Shown: positions 18,474 to 27,470, counted from the stretch's first letter. The stretch is 64,000 nucleotides of DNA from Nitrobacter vulgaris (GCF_031453995.1 NZ_JAVDPZ010000014.1:32065-96064); one strand, 5' to 3'. A program made the numbers and translations. Notes: generated by a model from the sequence alone, not told the origin.

Positions 18474-19370
18474 ATGACAAATGCCATTTCGCCGGCAACA
18501 AGCTGCGCCGCCTTCGCCATCGGGGCGGAGCAGATCGCGCGTCGGGTCGTCGATCTCCTGACCGAAAGCCTTGAGGATAGCGAGGCCGCGGTTACCGCAT
18601 TCGAACGCAGCGACGGCTGCTGGAGCATCGCGGTCCACTTCGCCGATCCGCCGGACGAAAAACGAATCCGCGCGCTGGTCGCTCTCGCCGCCGGCGATGA
18701 GATCGCCCGGACCGTCGTCTTCGATAGCGTTGCCGCCAGGGACTGGGTCGAGGCCAGCCTTGAAGGGCTGGCTCCGGTCCCCGCTGGCCGCTTCATCGTC
18801 CACGGTCGGCACGACCGCGCACGCGTCCCGCCGAACAAGCTGAGCATCGAGATCGAGGCCGCGCTGGCATTCGGCACCGGCCATCACGGCACCACCCGGG
18901 GCTGCCTGCTATTGCTCGATCAGGTACTGCGCGCCCGGATGCCGCGGCGCGTTCTCGATCTCGGCGCTGGCACGGGCGTCCTGGCCATCGCCGCGGCCAA
19001 AGCGCTGCGTCGGAACGTGCTGGCCAGCGACATCGACCCGCGTTCCACGTCCGTGGCAAGAGAGAATGCCGTATCGAACGGCGTCGGCAATCTTGTCGAG
19101 GCAATCTGCGCGACCGGCTTTTCCGCGCCGTCGTTTCGCATGCGCGCGCCGTTCGATCTGGTGCTGGCGAATATCCTCGCCAATCCGCTGCGGCAGATGG
19201 CCCCGGCCATGGCGCGTCACCTCGCGCCTGAAGCCATGGTGATCCTCTCGGGGCTGCTGCCGCAGCAAACTCGCGGCGTCATTGCGGCCTACCGCGCGCA
19301 GGGGCTGGTGTTGATCCAGCAGATCCGGATCGACGGCTGGTGCAGCCTGCTGATGCAGAACAGACGATGA
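18474..19370 (+). CDS. prmA: Ribosomal protein L11 methyltransferase
   Basis: SAM-dependent enzyme that trimethylates Lys and the N-terminus of ribosomal protein L11. The chosen ATG gives 298 residues. The SAM motif DLGAGTGVLAIAAAKA is around residues 164-179, preceded by the PrmA-specific FGTGHHGTTRGCL, and followed by the substrate-side motif LVLANILANPL. Open codons upstream belong to a dispersed repeat and are not part of the protein; an ATG at 18456 is the main alternative. It lies upstream of the aminopeptidase P gene on the same strand. Confidence 0.93.
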   Translation: MTNAISPATSCAAFAIGAEQIARRVVDLLTESLEDSEAAVTAFERSDGCWSIAVHFADPPDEKRIRALVALAAGDEIARTVVFDSVAARDWVEASLEGLAPVPAGRFIVHGRHDRARVPPNKLSIEIEAALAFGTGHHGTTRGCLLLLDQVLRARMPRRVLDLGAGTGVLAIAAAKALRRNVLASDIDPRSTSVARENAVSNGVGNLVEAICATGFSAPSFRMRAPFDLVLANILANPLRQMAPAMARHLAPEAMVILSGLLPQQTRGVIAAYRAQGLVLIQQIRIDGWCSLLMQNRR

Positions 19371-19421
19371 CCCCCCGGCTGCGTTGCGCAGCCCTGCCCT
19401 CGATCCTATGATGCGGGAACT

Positions 19422-21245
19422 ATGTTCGAGGCTCATTTCCAGACATTCGAAGACCCCGAAGGCGGTGTCGCGCTGACCGCCCGGCTCGCCGCGTTTCGCG
19501 AGGAGCTGGTGCGGCGACAACTGACAGGCTTCGTGATTCCGCGCGCGGACCGGCAGCAGAACGAGTATGTCCCGCCTTCCGAGGAGCGGTTGGCGTGGCT
19601 CACCGGCTTCACCGGATCGGCCGGCTTGGCCATCGTGCTCGCGACGGAAGCTGCGGTATTTGTCGACGGCCGCTACACCTTGCAGGCGGCGCAACAGGTG
19701 GACGTTCGAGCCTGGAGCATCGCTTCGCTGGCCGATCCGCCCCCGGAAAGCTGGCTGGCGGAGCATCTCACGGCGGACGATCGCCTTGGTTACGATCCAT
19801 GGCTGCACACCTCGGCGGCGGTCGAACGTCTCGCAACGGCTTGCACGAAAGCCGGCGCGGAGTTGGTCCCCGTCGACAGCAACCCGGTCGACAGCATCTG
19901 GACCGACCGACCCGCGCCGCCGCTCGGCCCGGTCACGATCCACGGCGCGACATTCGCCGGCGAAGCCGAGGCCGACAAGCTCGCGCGCATCCGCACTGAG
20001 ATGACAAAGCTCGGCGTCGATGCGCTGGTGTTGTCGGATTCCCACGCGGTGGCGTGGACCTTCAACATTCGCGGCGCCGATGTCTCGCATACGCCGCTGC
20101 CTCTGTCCTACGCTTTGGTGCCGAAGGATGGCCGTCCCACGATCTTCATCGACACCCGCAAACTTTCCAACAGCGCACGCGATCATCTCGAGCGCAACGC
20201 CGAGGTCCGCGAACCTGATGAGCTGACCGACGCGCTGACGCAGACGGCCCAATCCGGCGCGGCCATCGCGCTCGACAAAGCCACCGCCGCCGACGCGTTG
20301 AGCCGCCTGATCACATCCGCCGGCGGAAAGCCGGTGCGCGGCAACGACCCCGTTGCGCTTTTGAAGGCGGTGAAGAACCAGACCGAGATCGAGGGCGCCC
20401 GCGCCGCGCATCGGCGCGACGCCGTGGCGCTGGCGCGGTTTCTCGCCTGGATCGACCGCGAGGCGCCGAAGGGCACGCTGACCGAAATCGACGCGGTCGA
20501 GGCGCTGGAAACCTTTCGCCGCGAGACCGGCGCGCTGAAGGACGTCTCCTTTCCCACCATCTCGGGCACCGGGCCGAACGGCGCCATCGTCCACTACCGC
20601 GTCACCCGCATGAGCAACCGCCGCATCGTGCCCGGCGATCTGCTGCTGATCGATTCCGGCGGGCAATACGAGGACGGCACCACCGACGTCACCCGCACCA
20701 TCGCCATCGGCACGCCGACCGACGAGATGCGCGACCGCTTCACTCGCGTGCTGCGCGGCCACATCGCCATCGCCCGCGCGGTGTTTCCCGATGGCACCAC
20801 CGGCGCGCAACTCGACACGCTGGCACGGCAGTTTCTCTGGCAGACCGGCATCGACTTCGACCACGGCACAGGCCACGGCGTCGGCAGCTACCTCTCTGTG
20901 CATGAAGGCCCGGCGCGGATTTCGAAACTCGGCACCACACCGCTGAGGCGCGGCATGATCCTGTCCAACGAGCCGGGCTATTATAAACGTGACGCGTTCG
21001 GCATCCGGATCGAAAACCTGGTACTCGTCACAGCCGCGGAAATTGCGCATGCCGAGAAACCCATGAACGGCTTCGAGACCCTGACGCTGGCGCCGATCGA
21101 CCGCCGCCTGATCGATCACCGCATCAGCAAGAAGGAGCTGATGTGGCTCAACGACTACCATGCCCGCGTCCGCCGCGAGGTGCGCCCGCATCTCGACGAA
21201 GCCACGAAACTCTGGCTCGACGCAGCGACCGAGCCGCTGCCGTAG
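19422..21245 (+). CDS. Aminopeptidase P (Xaa-Pro aminopeptidase), M24B
   Basis: Metal-dependent peptidase that removes an N-terminal residue preceding proline, 607 residues. It has the long three-domain form: two creatinase-like N-terminal domains, then the pita-bread catalytic domain from about residue 325. Dinuclear metal ligands are all present: Asp in LLLIDSGGQY, Asp in GTTDVTRT, His in DHGTGHGVGS, Glu in LSNEPGYY and Glu in GIRIENL. The C-terminal extension WLDAATEPLP is usual. A 2.4-kb open frame on the opposite strand is a compositional shadow. Confidence 0.94.
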   Translation: MFEAHFQTFEDPEGGVALTARLAAFREELVRRQLTGFVIPRADRQQNEYVPPSEERLAWLTGFTGSAGLAIVLATEAAVFVDGRYTLQAAQQVDVRAWSIASLADPPPESWLAEHLTADDRLGYDPWLHTSAAVERLATACTKAGAELVPVDSNPVDSIWTDRPAPPLGPVTIHGATFAGEAEADKLARIRTEMTKLGVDALVLSDSHAVAWTFNIRGADVSHTPLPLSYALVPKDGRPTIFIDTRKLSNSARDHLERNAEVREPDELTDALTQTAQSGAAIALDKATAADALSRLITSAGGKPVRGNDPVALLKAVKNQTEIEGARAAHRRDAVALARFLAWIDREAPKGTLTEIDAVEALETFRRETGALKDVSFPTISGTGPNGAIVHYRVTRMSNRRIVPGDLLLIDSGGQYEDGTTDVTRTIAIGTPTDEMRDRFTRVLRGHIAIARAVFPDGTTGAQLDTLARQFLWQTGIDFDHGTGHGVGSYLSVHEGPARISKLGTTPLRRGMILSNEPGYYKRDAFGIRIENLVLVTAAEIAHAEKPMNGFETLTLAPIDRRLIDHRISKKELMWLNDYHARVRREVRPHLDEATKLWLDAATEPLP

Positions 21246-21269
21246 CGCGCGCGAGGCTTGCCTCGTTCG

Positions 21270-21310
21270 CGTCACGAAAACTCGCGTGACGTTTGCGCCA
21301 TTCGCGCAAA
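21270..21310 (+). terminator. Two tandem hairpins after the aminopeptidase gene
   Basis: CGTCACG/CGTGACG (21270-21276 with 21285-21291) and TTTGCGC/GCGCAAA (21292-21298 with 21304-21310) are two perfect 7-bp hairpins in direct succession. They follow the stop by 25 bases. There is no T-run, so an intrinsic terminator is not certain; they may protect the 3' end of the transcript. Confidence 0.45.
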
Positions 21311-21495
21311 ATATTCAACGTCGATCTCCTGCCTGCGCTCCTGACGCTAGTTAAAACGTAACCCTGCCATTAAACCGTCTCTGTTCCGGCTCCGATTGTC
21401 TGTAGTGAGCATCTGTGGGCCTAGCGTAGATCAAATGCGCTCACAGAACGCATCCGGCGTGACCTTACGAGGGCTCGCCAGTCGGGGAGGCTCAG

Positions 21496-22521
21496 ATGCA
21501 AAACGGAATTTCTCCAGATCACATACTGCAAATTGGCTTTGGGTTCTGGCCAGCCAAGACATTGTTGAGCGCCGTGGAACTAGGGCTCTTCTCGCTGCTT
21601 GCGGACGGCCCCAAAACCGGCCTCGAACTGCAACGCGCCATGGGTCTGCATCCGCGCGGGACGTATGATTTTCTCGATACCCTCGTCGCGCTCGGATTGC
21701 TGCGGAGGGACGGCGCCGGTGAAACTGGCAGATACGGCAATACGCCATCAACCGAGCTATTCCTGGTCGAGCGGAGCCCACAATACATCGGTGGAATCCT
21801 TAAGATGGCGAACGCGCGCCTATATCGGTTCTGGGGCAATCTCACACCGGCATTGCAGACTGGAAAGCCTCAAAACGAGATCAAGGAGACAGGCAAGTCC
21901 ATGTTCGGCGAGCTCTACGCGGACCCGGCGCGCCTGGAGCAGTTCATGGATGCGATGAGCGGCATCTCGATGAGGAATTTCACGACGTTTGCCGAGAAGT
22001 TCGATTTTTCCAAACATAAGACGCTGGCCGATATAGGCGGTGCAACCGGGCAGCTTTCGGCCATCATCGCGGCGCGGCATCCGCACATGCAATGCCGGAC
22101 CTGCGATCTCTCAGATGTGCGGCCGATCGCCGAACGGCGCTTGAGGGAGTGCAATCTCGGCGGCCGGATCACCGCCGAGACGATCGATTTCTTCGCAGAT
22201 GAATTTCCCAAGGCGGACATCATTACAATGGGAATGATCCTTCACGACTGGAATCTTGAGAACAAGAAAATGCTGATCGCCAAGGCCTACCGTGCATTGC
22301 CGACCGGCGGCGCGCTGGTCGCCATTGAAAACATTATCGACGATGAACGCAGGCAAAATAGCTTCGGTCTCATGATGTCGCTGAACATGCTGATCGAATT
22401 TGGCGAGGCGTTTGACTTCACTGGCGCCCAGTTCACCGAGTGGTGCAAAGAGGCAGGGTTCAGTCGCTGCGAGATTATTCCGTTGGCAGGACCTGCGAGT
22501 GCAGCGGTGGCTTACAAGTAG
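21496..22521 (+). CDS. O-methyltransferase, family 2 (plant-COMT/ASMT-like)
   Basis: A 341-residue SAM-dependent methyltransferase with an N-terminal dimerisation domain of winged-helix fold (residues about 15-105, PAKTLLSAVELGLFSLLADG) and a C-terminal catalytic domain. SAM motif I is LADIGGATGQLSAI, and the catalytic His is in MILHDWN, as in the acetylserotonin/hydroxyneurosporene O-methyltransferase class. The spacing and length are complete. The neighbours do not reveal a pathway, so the acceptor is unknown. Carotenoid or quinone-like methylation is possible for this class but not shown. Confidence 0.88.
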   Translation: MQNGISPDHILQIGFGFWPAKTLLSAVELGLFSLLADGPKTGLELQRAMGLHPRGTYDFLDTLVALGLLRRDGAGETGRYGNTPSTELFLVERSPQYIGGILKMANARLYRFWGNLTPALQTGKPQNEIKETGKSMFGELYADPARLEQFMDAMSGISMRNFTTFAEKFDFSKHKTLADIGGATGQLSAIIAARHPHMQCRTCDLSDVRPIAERRLRECNLGGRITAETIDFFADEFPKADIITMGMILHDWNLENKKMLIAKAYRALPTGGALVAIENIIDDERRQNSFGLMMSLNMLIEFGEAFDFTGAQFTEWCKEAGFSRCEIIPLAGPASAAVAYK

Positions 22522-22640
22522 GGGCTTCGCATTGCTGCTCCTTGAGCCAGAAATAAGTCTCGATTCATAAATGGTCTTTCGGAAGCCGTAGATCTTTACC
22601 TCTCCCCTCAGCGTAGCCCTATGACGGTCCGGTCCGGACG

Positions 22641-23360
22641 CTAATACTCCACCTCCGGAAACCACGTCTCCCCTCGCCCCTCCGGTGTCATATCGAGCAG
22701 ATTCCACAAGGGATCGGCCATGTCGCCGGCGCGGTGATGCTGGCCCAGCGCAGGGCGGGCGAAGGCCATCTCCGAGCCCCAGAAATGATGGATTTTTCCG
22801 TTGCGCTTTTTGAAGACGTTGAAGATCGTTTCGTCCCAGTTCTTGCCCACCGGCACACTGTGCTGAAGCCGCATGGCTTTTGACAGCTTCGTGGTGTCGC
22901 CAAAATAGTCGCCGTCGTAACAGTTGCCCGCGGTCGAGAGCAGCGACATATGCTGCCAGCCGCGCTCGCGCGCGAACGCCATCAGCCGCGCGATCGGCGA
23001 TTTGGCGACGACATGAAACGCGGCGCGCTGGGTGAGGTGCCGCGCCGCGCCGTCGATGCCATCGAGAAGATGCGTGCAACCGGAGCATGGGGAGTCGCGC
23101 TCGGGGCCATACATGAAACTGTAGAGGATCATCGTGTCGTGCGGCCCGAACAGCTCGGACATCCTCACCTTCTGCGGCATGAGATTGTCGCCGATGCGCT
23201 CGAACACATAATCCCACGGTACTTCGCCACCCAACGGCAGCGCGCGACGCCGCGCCGCGACCGCCTCGATCTGCGCGCGCAGCTTGATCTCCTCCTCCAA
23301 CAACCGGTTGCGCGCGATTCGATAGCCCTCGCTCTCGTTCGGATATTGCAGATGTTCCAT
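22641..23360 (-). CDS. DUF899 family thioredoxin-like protein
   Basis: A 239-residue protein of the DUF899 family, thioredoxin-fold proteins of unknown function. The features are RNRLLEEEIKLRAQIEAVAARR at the N-terminus, LPLGG, MILYSFMYGPERDSPCSGCT holding a CSGC-like pair of cysteines near residue 92, and the C-terminal PLWNLLDMTPEGRG. The Cys pair suggests a redox role, which is an inference. It stands alone, in opposite orientation to both plus-strand neighbours. The frame on the other side of 22111-23217 overlaps and is a shadow. Confidence 0.9.
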   Translation of the reverse strand: MEHLQYPNESEGYRIARNRLLEEEIKLRAQIEAVAARRRALPLGGEVPWDYVFERIGDNLMPQKVRMSELFGPHDTMILYSFMYGPERDSPCSGCTHLLDGIDGAARHLTQRAAFHVVAKSPIARLMAFARERGWQHMSLLSTAGNCYDGDYFGDTTKLSKAMRLQHSVPVGKNWDETIFNVFKKRNGKIHHFWGSEMAFARPALGQHHRAGDMADPLWNLLDMTPEGRGETWFPEVEY

Positions 23361-23436
23361 CGGGGCCTCGTCGAATGCTGGGGGCTAAAGTCTTTCACCG
23401 CTTCACGGGAATGGTGAAGGCTCTAGCTTTTTGATC

Positions 23437-23487
23437 TGACGCGTTTTCTTCACGCGAACCGGATTCCACTTCGCTCGAAAACGCTAT
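23437..23487. repeat. Dispersed intergenic repeat, copy 2
   Basis: Same element as at 18411-18455, with GCGTTTTCTTCACGCGAACC and TTCGCTCGAAAACGCT around a variable centre. It sits between the DUF899 gene and the cspA terminator. Confidence 0.88.
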
Positions 23488-23575
23488 AGCGGGATCGAAC
23501 CGAGAAAACGCGGGGCCTAAGGCCGGGTTCCGGGGCCGCGAACATGCGCCGTGTCGTCGGACATGCCGGCGCAAC

Positions 23576-23604
23576 AAAAAAAGCCCCGTCATCGCTGACG
23601 AGGC
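23576..23604 (-). terminator. Rho-independent terminator of cspA
   Basis: Read on the minus strand, GCCTCGTCA-GCGA-TGACGGGGC followed by a run of seven T. It lies about 165 bases after cspA and fits an intrinsic terminator for that gene. Confidence 0.82.
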
Positions 23605-23770
23605 TCCCTGAACGCCCGTTTCAAGACATTGCCCGTTTCAGGACATGGGTGAAACGAGGCGCGAAGAAAGCGGGTCCCGGTTCATCCGCGGGTGACGACG
23701 CTTTCCGATTCCCTGCATGATGCACGACCATCATCACAAAGGGATGACAGCCAGCGCGACCATGATCTGT

Positions 23771-23980
23771 TTAAGCGAGCGAGAGATTTTCCGCGCTGAC
23801 CTTGCCGCGCATCTTGTCGGTCTTCAGCTCGAAGTTGACCTTCTGGCCTTCGTTGAGGCCGGAGAGGCCCGCACGCTCCACCGCGCTGATATGCACGAAC
23901 ACGTCGTTGCCGCCGTCGCTCGGCTGGATGAAGCCAAAACCCTTCTGGCCGTTAAACCACTTCACTGTACCTGTCGTCAT
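23771..23980 (-). CDS. cspA: Cold-shock protein, CspA family
   Basis: A 69-residue OB-fold RNA/DNA-binding protein that melts RNA structures. The two RNA-binding motifs are complete: KGFGFIQ (RNP1) and DVFVHISAV (RNP2). It begins MTTGTVKWFNGQKG and needs no other start. The gap to the divergent gene at 24218 is 237 bases and could hold a long 5' leader as is usual for csp genes, but no defined element was recognised. The terminator is at 23576-23604. Confidence 0.95.
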   Translation of the reverse strand: MTTGTVKWFNGQKGFGFIQPSDGGNDVFVHISAVERAGLSGLNEGQKVNFELKTDKMRGKVSAENLSLA

Positions 23981-24217
23981 CGGAGTCGTCCCTTATTCCA
24001 AAGCGCGCACATGCGCGTTTTCCGCGCACGATTACGCGAACCCATCCAATCTCAGCGATGTCTTTGGAAAGGAGCCTTGTCTTTTTACAGAAGACTTGCG
24101 GCGCTCTAACAAAACCAATGCCGGCAATCGAATATCCCTAATTATGGCATTTTTCGGCGGAGAAGGCAAATCCCGGCCCACCCTGGCATTCCGGCAAACC
24201 ATGCCTATATAAGTTCC

Positions 24218-24502
24218 ATGACAAAGTCCCCGCCGAGTCCAGCACAACTGGCCCGTAACGAACGGATGCGTACAGCCGCCATCGAAGGCGCCAAGGCCCG
24301 CGCCGATATTGAAGCCCGCGATGTCGCAGTCCGCAAGAACATGGAGCGCCTGCGCGCCCTGCGGATGGCGAAGGAAGCCGAAGAGGCGGCGCAGCCGAAG
24401 CCGGTGAAAGCGCCTGTTCGGGGCAAGAAGGCAGCGCCCAAACAAGCGGCCAAGCTGTCGGATTTCCTCGCTTCGCAAAGGAGCAACGGCCGGACCACTT
24501 GA
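24218..24502 (+). CDS. Small Lys/Arg/Ala-rich protein, conserved in the group
   Basis: A 94-residue basic and coil-rich protein. The N-terminal 55 residues (LARNERMRTAAIEGAKARAD and on) predict a long helix. A Lys/Pro/Ala-rich linker follows and then a short ending, LSDFLASQRSNGR. It resembles small hypothetical proteins of Bradyrhizobium relatives, and its composition suggests nucleic-acid or ribosome contact, though nothing shows this. It is followed by a perfect intrinsic terminator (24543-24572). Confidence 0.65.
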   Translation: MTKSPPSPAQLARNERMRTAAIEGAKARADIEARDVAVRKNMERLRALRMAKEAEEAAQPKPVKAPVRGKKAAPKQAAKLSDFLASQRSNGRTT

Positions 24503-24542
24503 ATAGGCTGCGTTCGACCACCGCTCACAATTGATAGAATCT

Positions 24543-24572
24543 AAAAAGCCCCGGATCGCTCCGGGGCTTTTT
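24543..24572 (+). terminator. Perfect 13-bp intrinsic terminator, two-way
   Basis: AAAAAGCCCCGGA (24543-24555), loop TCGC, then TCCGGGGCTTTTT (24560-24572). A-run and T-run flank the GC stem, so it can end transcription on both strands: the small gene at 24218 from the left and ahcY from the right. Confidence 0.92.
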
Positions 24573-24600
24573 GCGTTTCTTAGCGCGTGAGCCTTCAAGC

Positions 24601-24648
24601 GAGCATGATCTCATCCGAAAACCGGTGCCCACTTTTGGGATCATGCTC
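24601..24648. repeat. Dispersed palindromic element (GAGCATGATC type)
   Basis: GAGCATGATC at one end and GGGATCATGCTC at the other, with ACCGGTGCCCACTTTT between. This is a well-known kind of intergenic repeat in the Bradyrhizobium group. Its right end touches the stop codon of ahcY. Confidence 0.8.
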
Positions 24649-26089
24649 AATACCGGTAATGATCGCTCTTGAACGGACCTTCGACCTTGACGCCGATGTA
24701 GTCGGCCTGGTCCTTGCGCAATTCGGTGAGCCTGACGCCGATCTTGTTCAGATGCAGCCGCGCCACCTTCTCGTCCAGCGACTTCGGCAGCACGTAGACT
24801 TCTTTTTTGTACTTGCCGTTCTTGTTGCCCGCGAACAGTTCGATCTGCGCCAACGTCTGATTGGTGAAGGAGGCGGACATCACGAACGACGGATGCCCCA
24901 TGGCATTGCCGAGATTCACCAGACGGCCTTCCGACAACAGGATCATGCGCTTGCCGTCCGCGAAGGTGATTTCGTCCACCTGCGGCTTGATGTTGTCCCA
25001 CTTCAGGTTCTTCAACGCGCCGACCTGGATCTCGTTGTCGAAGTGACCGATGTTGCAGACGATGGCGCGATCCTTCATCGCGCGCATGTGCTCGATGGTG
25101 ATGATGTCCTTGTTGCCGGTGGCGGTGACGAAGATGTCGGCGCGCGGCGCGGCGTCCTCCATGGTCACAACCTCATAGCCTTCCATCGCCGCTTGCAGTG
25201 CGCAGATCGGATCGATCTCGGAGACCATGACGCGGCATCCGGCCTGGCGTAGCGAGGCGGCCGAGCCCTTGCCGACGTCGCCGAAGCCGGCAACCATGGC
25301 GACCTTTCCGCTCATCATCACATCGGTGCCCCGGCGGATGCCGTCGACCAGCGACTCGCGGCAGCCGTAGAGATTGTCGAACTTGGACTTGGTGACGCTG
25401 TCGTTGACGTTGATCGCGGGCCACAGCAGCGTGCCGTTCTTCTGCATCTCGTAAAGGCGATGGACACCGGTAGTGGTCTCCTCCGAGACGCCCTGGATGG
25501 ATTTGGCCACCGTGCCGAACCAGCCTTTCGGCTTGTCTTTCAGCAGGCGCTTGATCAGCGCGAACAACACTTCCTCTTCCTCGGCGCCCGGCTTGTCGAG
25601 AAACGCGGTGTCGCCCTTCTCCGCGCGCACGCCGAGATGGATCAGCAGCGTCGCGTCGCCGCCATCATCGAGAATCATGTTGGGATGGCCACCGCCGTGC
25701 CAGTCGAACAGCTTCGCGGTGTAGTCCCAGTAGTCCTTCAGCGTCTCGCCTTTAACAGCAAACACCGGAATGCCGGCGGCGGCGATCGCGGCGGCGGCGT
25801 GATCCTGCGTCGAATAGATGTTGCAGGAGACCCAGCGGATATCGGCGCCGAGCGCCTTCAAGGTTTCGATCAGCACCGCGGTCTGGATCGTCATATGCAG
25901 CGAGCCCGCGATACGGGCGCCCTTCAAAGGCTGTTTGGGGCCGTATTCCTCGCGCGTCGCCATCAGGCCCGGCATCTCGGTCTCGGCCAGCGAGATTTCC
26001 TTGCGGCCGAAATCGGCAAGGCCAATGTCGGCGACGATGTAGTCGGTGAAATCTGAGGTCGACTTGGCGGTGGCGGTAGCGGTAGTCAT
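24647..26089 (-). CDS. ahcY: Adenosylhomocysteinase
   Basis: Hydrolyses S-adenosylhomocysteine to adenosine and homocysteine, which removes the inhibitor made by methyltransferases. The 480-residue protein is full length: NIYSTQDHAAAAIA, the NAD-binding AGFGDVGKGSAASLRQAG, and the typical end PFKSDHYRY. The ATG at 26089 fits the family. The frame continues upstream, but those 26 codons are made by a palindromic repeat (26104-26131) and were rejected. metK lies 140 bases upstream on the same strand, so the SAM-making and SAH-clearing steps are paired. Confidence 0.96.
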   Translation of the reverse strand: MTTATATAKSTSDFTDYIVADIGLADFGRKEISLAETEMPGLMATREEYGPKQPLKGARIAGSLHMTIQTAVLIETLKALGADIRWVSCNIYSTQDHAAAAIAAAGIPVFAVKGETLKDYWDYTAKLFDWHGGGHPNMILDDGGDATLLIHLGVRAEKGDTAFLDKPGAEEEEVLFALIKRLLKDKPKGWFGTVAKSIQGVSEETTTGVHRLYEMQKNGTLLWPAINVNDSVTKSKFDNLYGCRESLVDGIRRGTDVMMSGKVAMVAGFGDVGKGSAASLRQAGCRVMVSEIDPICALQAAMEGYEVVTMEDAAPRADIFVTATGNKDIITIEHMRAMKDRAIVCNIGHFDNEIQVGALKNLKWDNIKPQVDEITFADGKRMILLSEGRLVNLGNAMGHPSFVMSASFTNQTLAQIELFAGNKNGKYKKEVYVLPKSLDEKVARLHLNKIGVRLTELRKDQADYIGVKVEGPFKSDHYRY

Positions 26090-26103
26090 GATGATTTTCC
26101 TGC

Positions 26104-26221
26104 TCTCTCCCTCTCCGCGTCTAGAGGGAGAAGGTTCGGGGTGAGGGGCGATACGGCGCCAAGACAAGTGTATTCATAATGTGTGAGTGGGAGGCTTCCC
26201 CTCCCCGCTGGCGGGGAGAGA
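26104..26221. repeat. Two palindromic elements between metK and ahcY
   Basis: Element 1 has a perfect 9-bp stem, TCTCCCTCT (26106-26114) with AGAGGGAGA (26123-26131). Element 2 has a perfect 8-bp stem, CTCCCCGC (26201-26208) with GCGGGGAG (26211-26218). Both resemble the CCCTCTCC palindrome inserted in the helicase gene and may end or stabilise the metK transcript. Confidence 0.75.
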
Positions 26222-26230
26222 TAACAGGCA

Positions 26231-27427
26231 TCACACAGCGCGCTTGATCACCTCGGCGAGATCGGTCTTCTCCCAGGAGAATCCGCCCTCGTTATCCGGC
26301 GTGCGGCCGAAATGACCGTAAGACGAAGTACGCGCATAGATCGGCCGGTTCAGGTCGAGATGCTTGCGGATACCGCGCGGCGTGAGATCCATCGCCTCGG
26401 AGACGATCCGCTCAAGCGTGTCTTCCGGAGCCTTTCCGGTGCCGTGCGTATCAATATAGATCGAGAGCGGCCGCGCCACGCCGATGGCATAGGCGAGCTG
26501 CAATGTGCAGCGATCGGCGAGACCGGCTGCGACGATGTTCTTGGCAAGGTAGCGCGCGGCGTAGGCCGCCGAGCGGTCGACCTTGGTCGGATCCTTGCCG
26601 GAGAACGCGCCGCCGCCATGCGGCGCCGCGCCGCCGTAGGTATCGACAATGATCTTCCGGCCGGTCAGGCCGGCGTCGCCGTCTGGGCCGCCGATGAAGA
26701 ACTTGCCGGTGGGATTGATGTGCCAGATGGTCTTGTCGGTGATCCATCCCTTCGGCAACGCCTCGCGCACATAGGGCTCGACACGCTCGCGGACCTGATC
26801 GGAGCTCATGTCCTCGACGAGATGCTGATGCGACACCACGATCTCACGCACGCCGACCGGCTTGCCGTTTTCATATTGCACGGTGACCTGGCTCTTGGAG
26901 TCCGGTCCCAGCACCTTTTCCTTGCCGGAGTGGCGAGCCTCAGAAATCAATCGCAGGATCTTGTGAGCGTAGAATATCGGCGCCGGCATCAGGTCCGGCG
27001 TTTCGTTGCAGGCATAGCCGAACATGATGCCCTGGTCGCCGGCGCCTTCTTCCTTGTTGGTGCCCGGCTGCAGCGCGTCGACGCCTTGTGCGATATCGGC
27101 TGACTGCGGATGCAGCAGAATCTCGATATCGGCGGTCTTCCAGTGAAAGCCGTCCTGCTCGTAGCCGATGTCCTTGATCGCGGCGCGCACGACGCTTTCA
27201 ATCTTGTCCTTGGTGACGGATTCCGGCCCGCGGGTTTCGCCGGCGATCACCACCTTGTTGGTGGTGGCAAGGGTCTCGCAGGCGGCGCGGATCGCCCATG
27301 GGTCGATGCCGGCTTTTGGGCCTTCGCTGAAAAAGAGATCGACGATCTCATCGGAGATCCGATCGCACACCTTGTCGGGATGTCCTTCCGAAACCGACTC
27401 GCTCGTAAATAAATAGGATCCGCGCAT
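26231..27427 (-). CDS. metK: S-adenosylmethionine synthetase
   Basis: Makes SAM from methionine and ATP. The ATG at 27427 gives 398 residues beginning MRGSYLFTSESVSEGHPDKV. Signature segments are present: GHPDKVCDRISDEIVD, GAGDQGIMFGYACNE, GKFFIGGPDGDAGLTGRK and GGGAFSGKDPTKVDRS, covering the ATP-loop and metal sites. The preceding TTG at 27430 is not needed. An HTH/methyltransferase-like gene lies 57 bases upstream, so the three genes (27484, metK, ahcY) may be one unit. The leader has a small hairpin and a repeated ACGAAAGG. Confidence 0.97.
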   Translation of the reverse strand: MRGSYLFTSESVSEGHPDKVCDRISDEIVDLFFSEGPKAGIDPWAIRAACETLATTNKVVIAGETRGPESVTKDKIESVVRAAIKDIGYEQDGFHWKTADIEILLHPQSADIAQGVDALQPGTNKEEGAGDQGIMFGYACNETPDLMPAPIFYAHKILRLISEARHSGKEKVLGPDSKSQVTVQYENGKPVGVREIVVSHQHLVEDMSSDQVRERVEPYVREALPKGWITDKTIWHINPTGKFFIGGPDGDAGLTGRKIIVDTYGGAAPHGGGAFSGKDPTKVDRSAAYAARYLAKNIVAAGLADRCTLQLAYAIGVARPLSIYIDTHGTGKAPEDTLERIVSEAMDLTPRGIRKHLDLNRPIYARTSSYGHFGRTPDNEGGFSWEKTDLAEVIKRAV

Positions 27428-27470
27428 CAATCGACCTTTCGTCCGCCAGAGGTGGCGGTCCTTTCGTGCT
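27428..27470 (-). promoter_or_regulatory. metK leader with hairpin and repeated ACGAAAGG
   Basis: In the minus-strand RNA, two copies of ACGAAAGG flank a hairpin with a 5-bp core (CCGCC ... GGCGG, between 27441 and 27460), just before the metK start. The second copy carries the likely ribosome binding site. It does not match the SAM-II or SAM/SAH riboswitch sequences I know. Control of translation by this hairpin is a possibility only. Confidence 0.35.

Noticed and set aside
18909..21275. A 788-residue open frame on the minus strand opposite prmA and the aminopeptidase gene
   Set aside because: It lies wholly opposite two well-supported genes, has an Arg/Gly/Ala/His-biased composition and no family landmarks. 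High GC produces such shadows.
22111..23217. A 368-residue minus-strand frame overlapping the DUF899 and methyltransferase genes
   Set aside because: It runs in another frame over two recognised genes and has an Arg-rich, non-protein-like sequence.
24647..26167. Longer AhcY starting at 26167
   Set aside because: The added 26 residues are encoded by a palindromic repeat and are unlike the family. The ATG at 26089 fits.
26312..27103. A 263-residue plus-strand frame opposite metK
   Set aside because: Antisense to highly conserved metK, with no family features.
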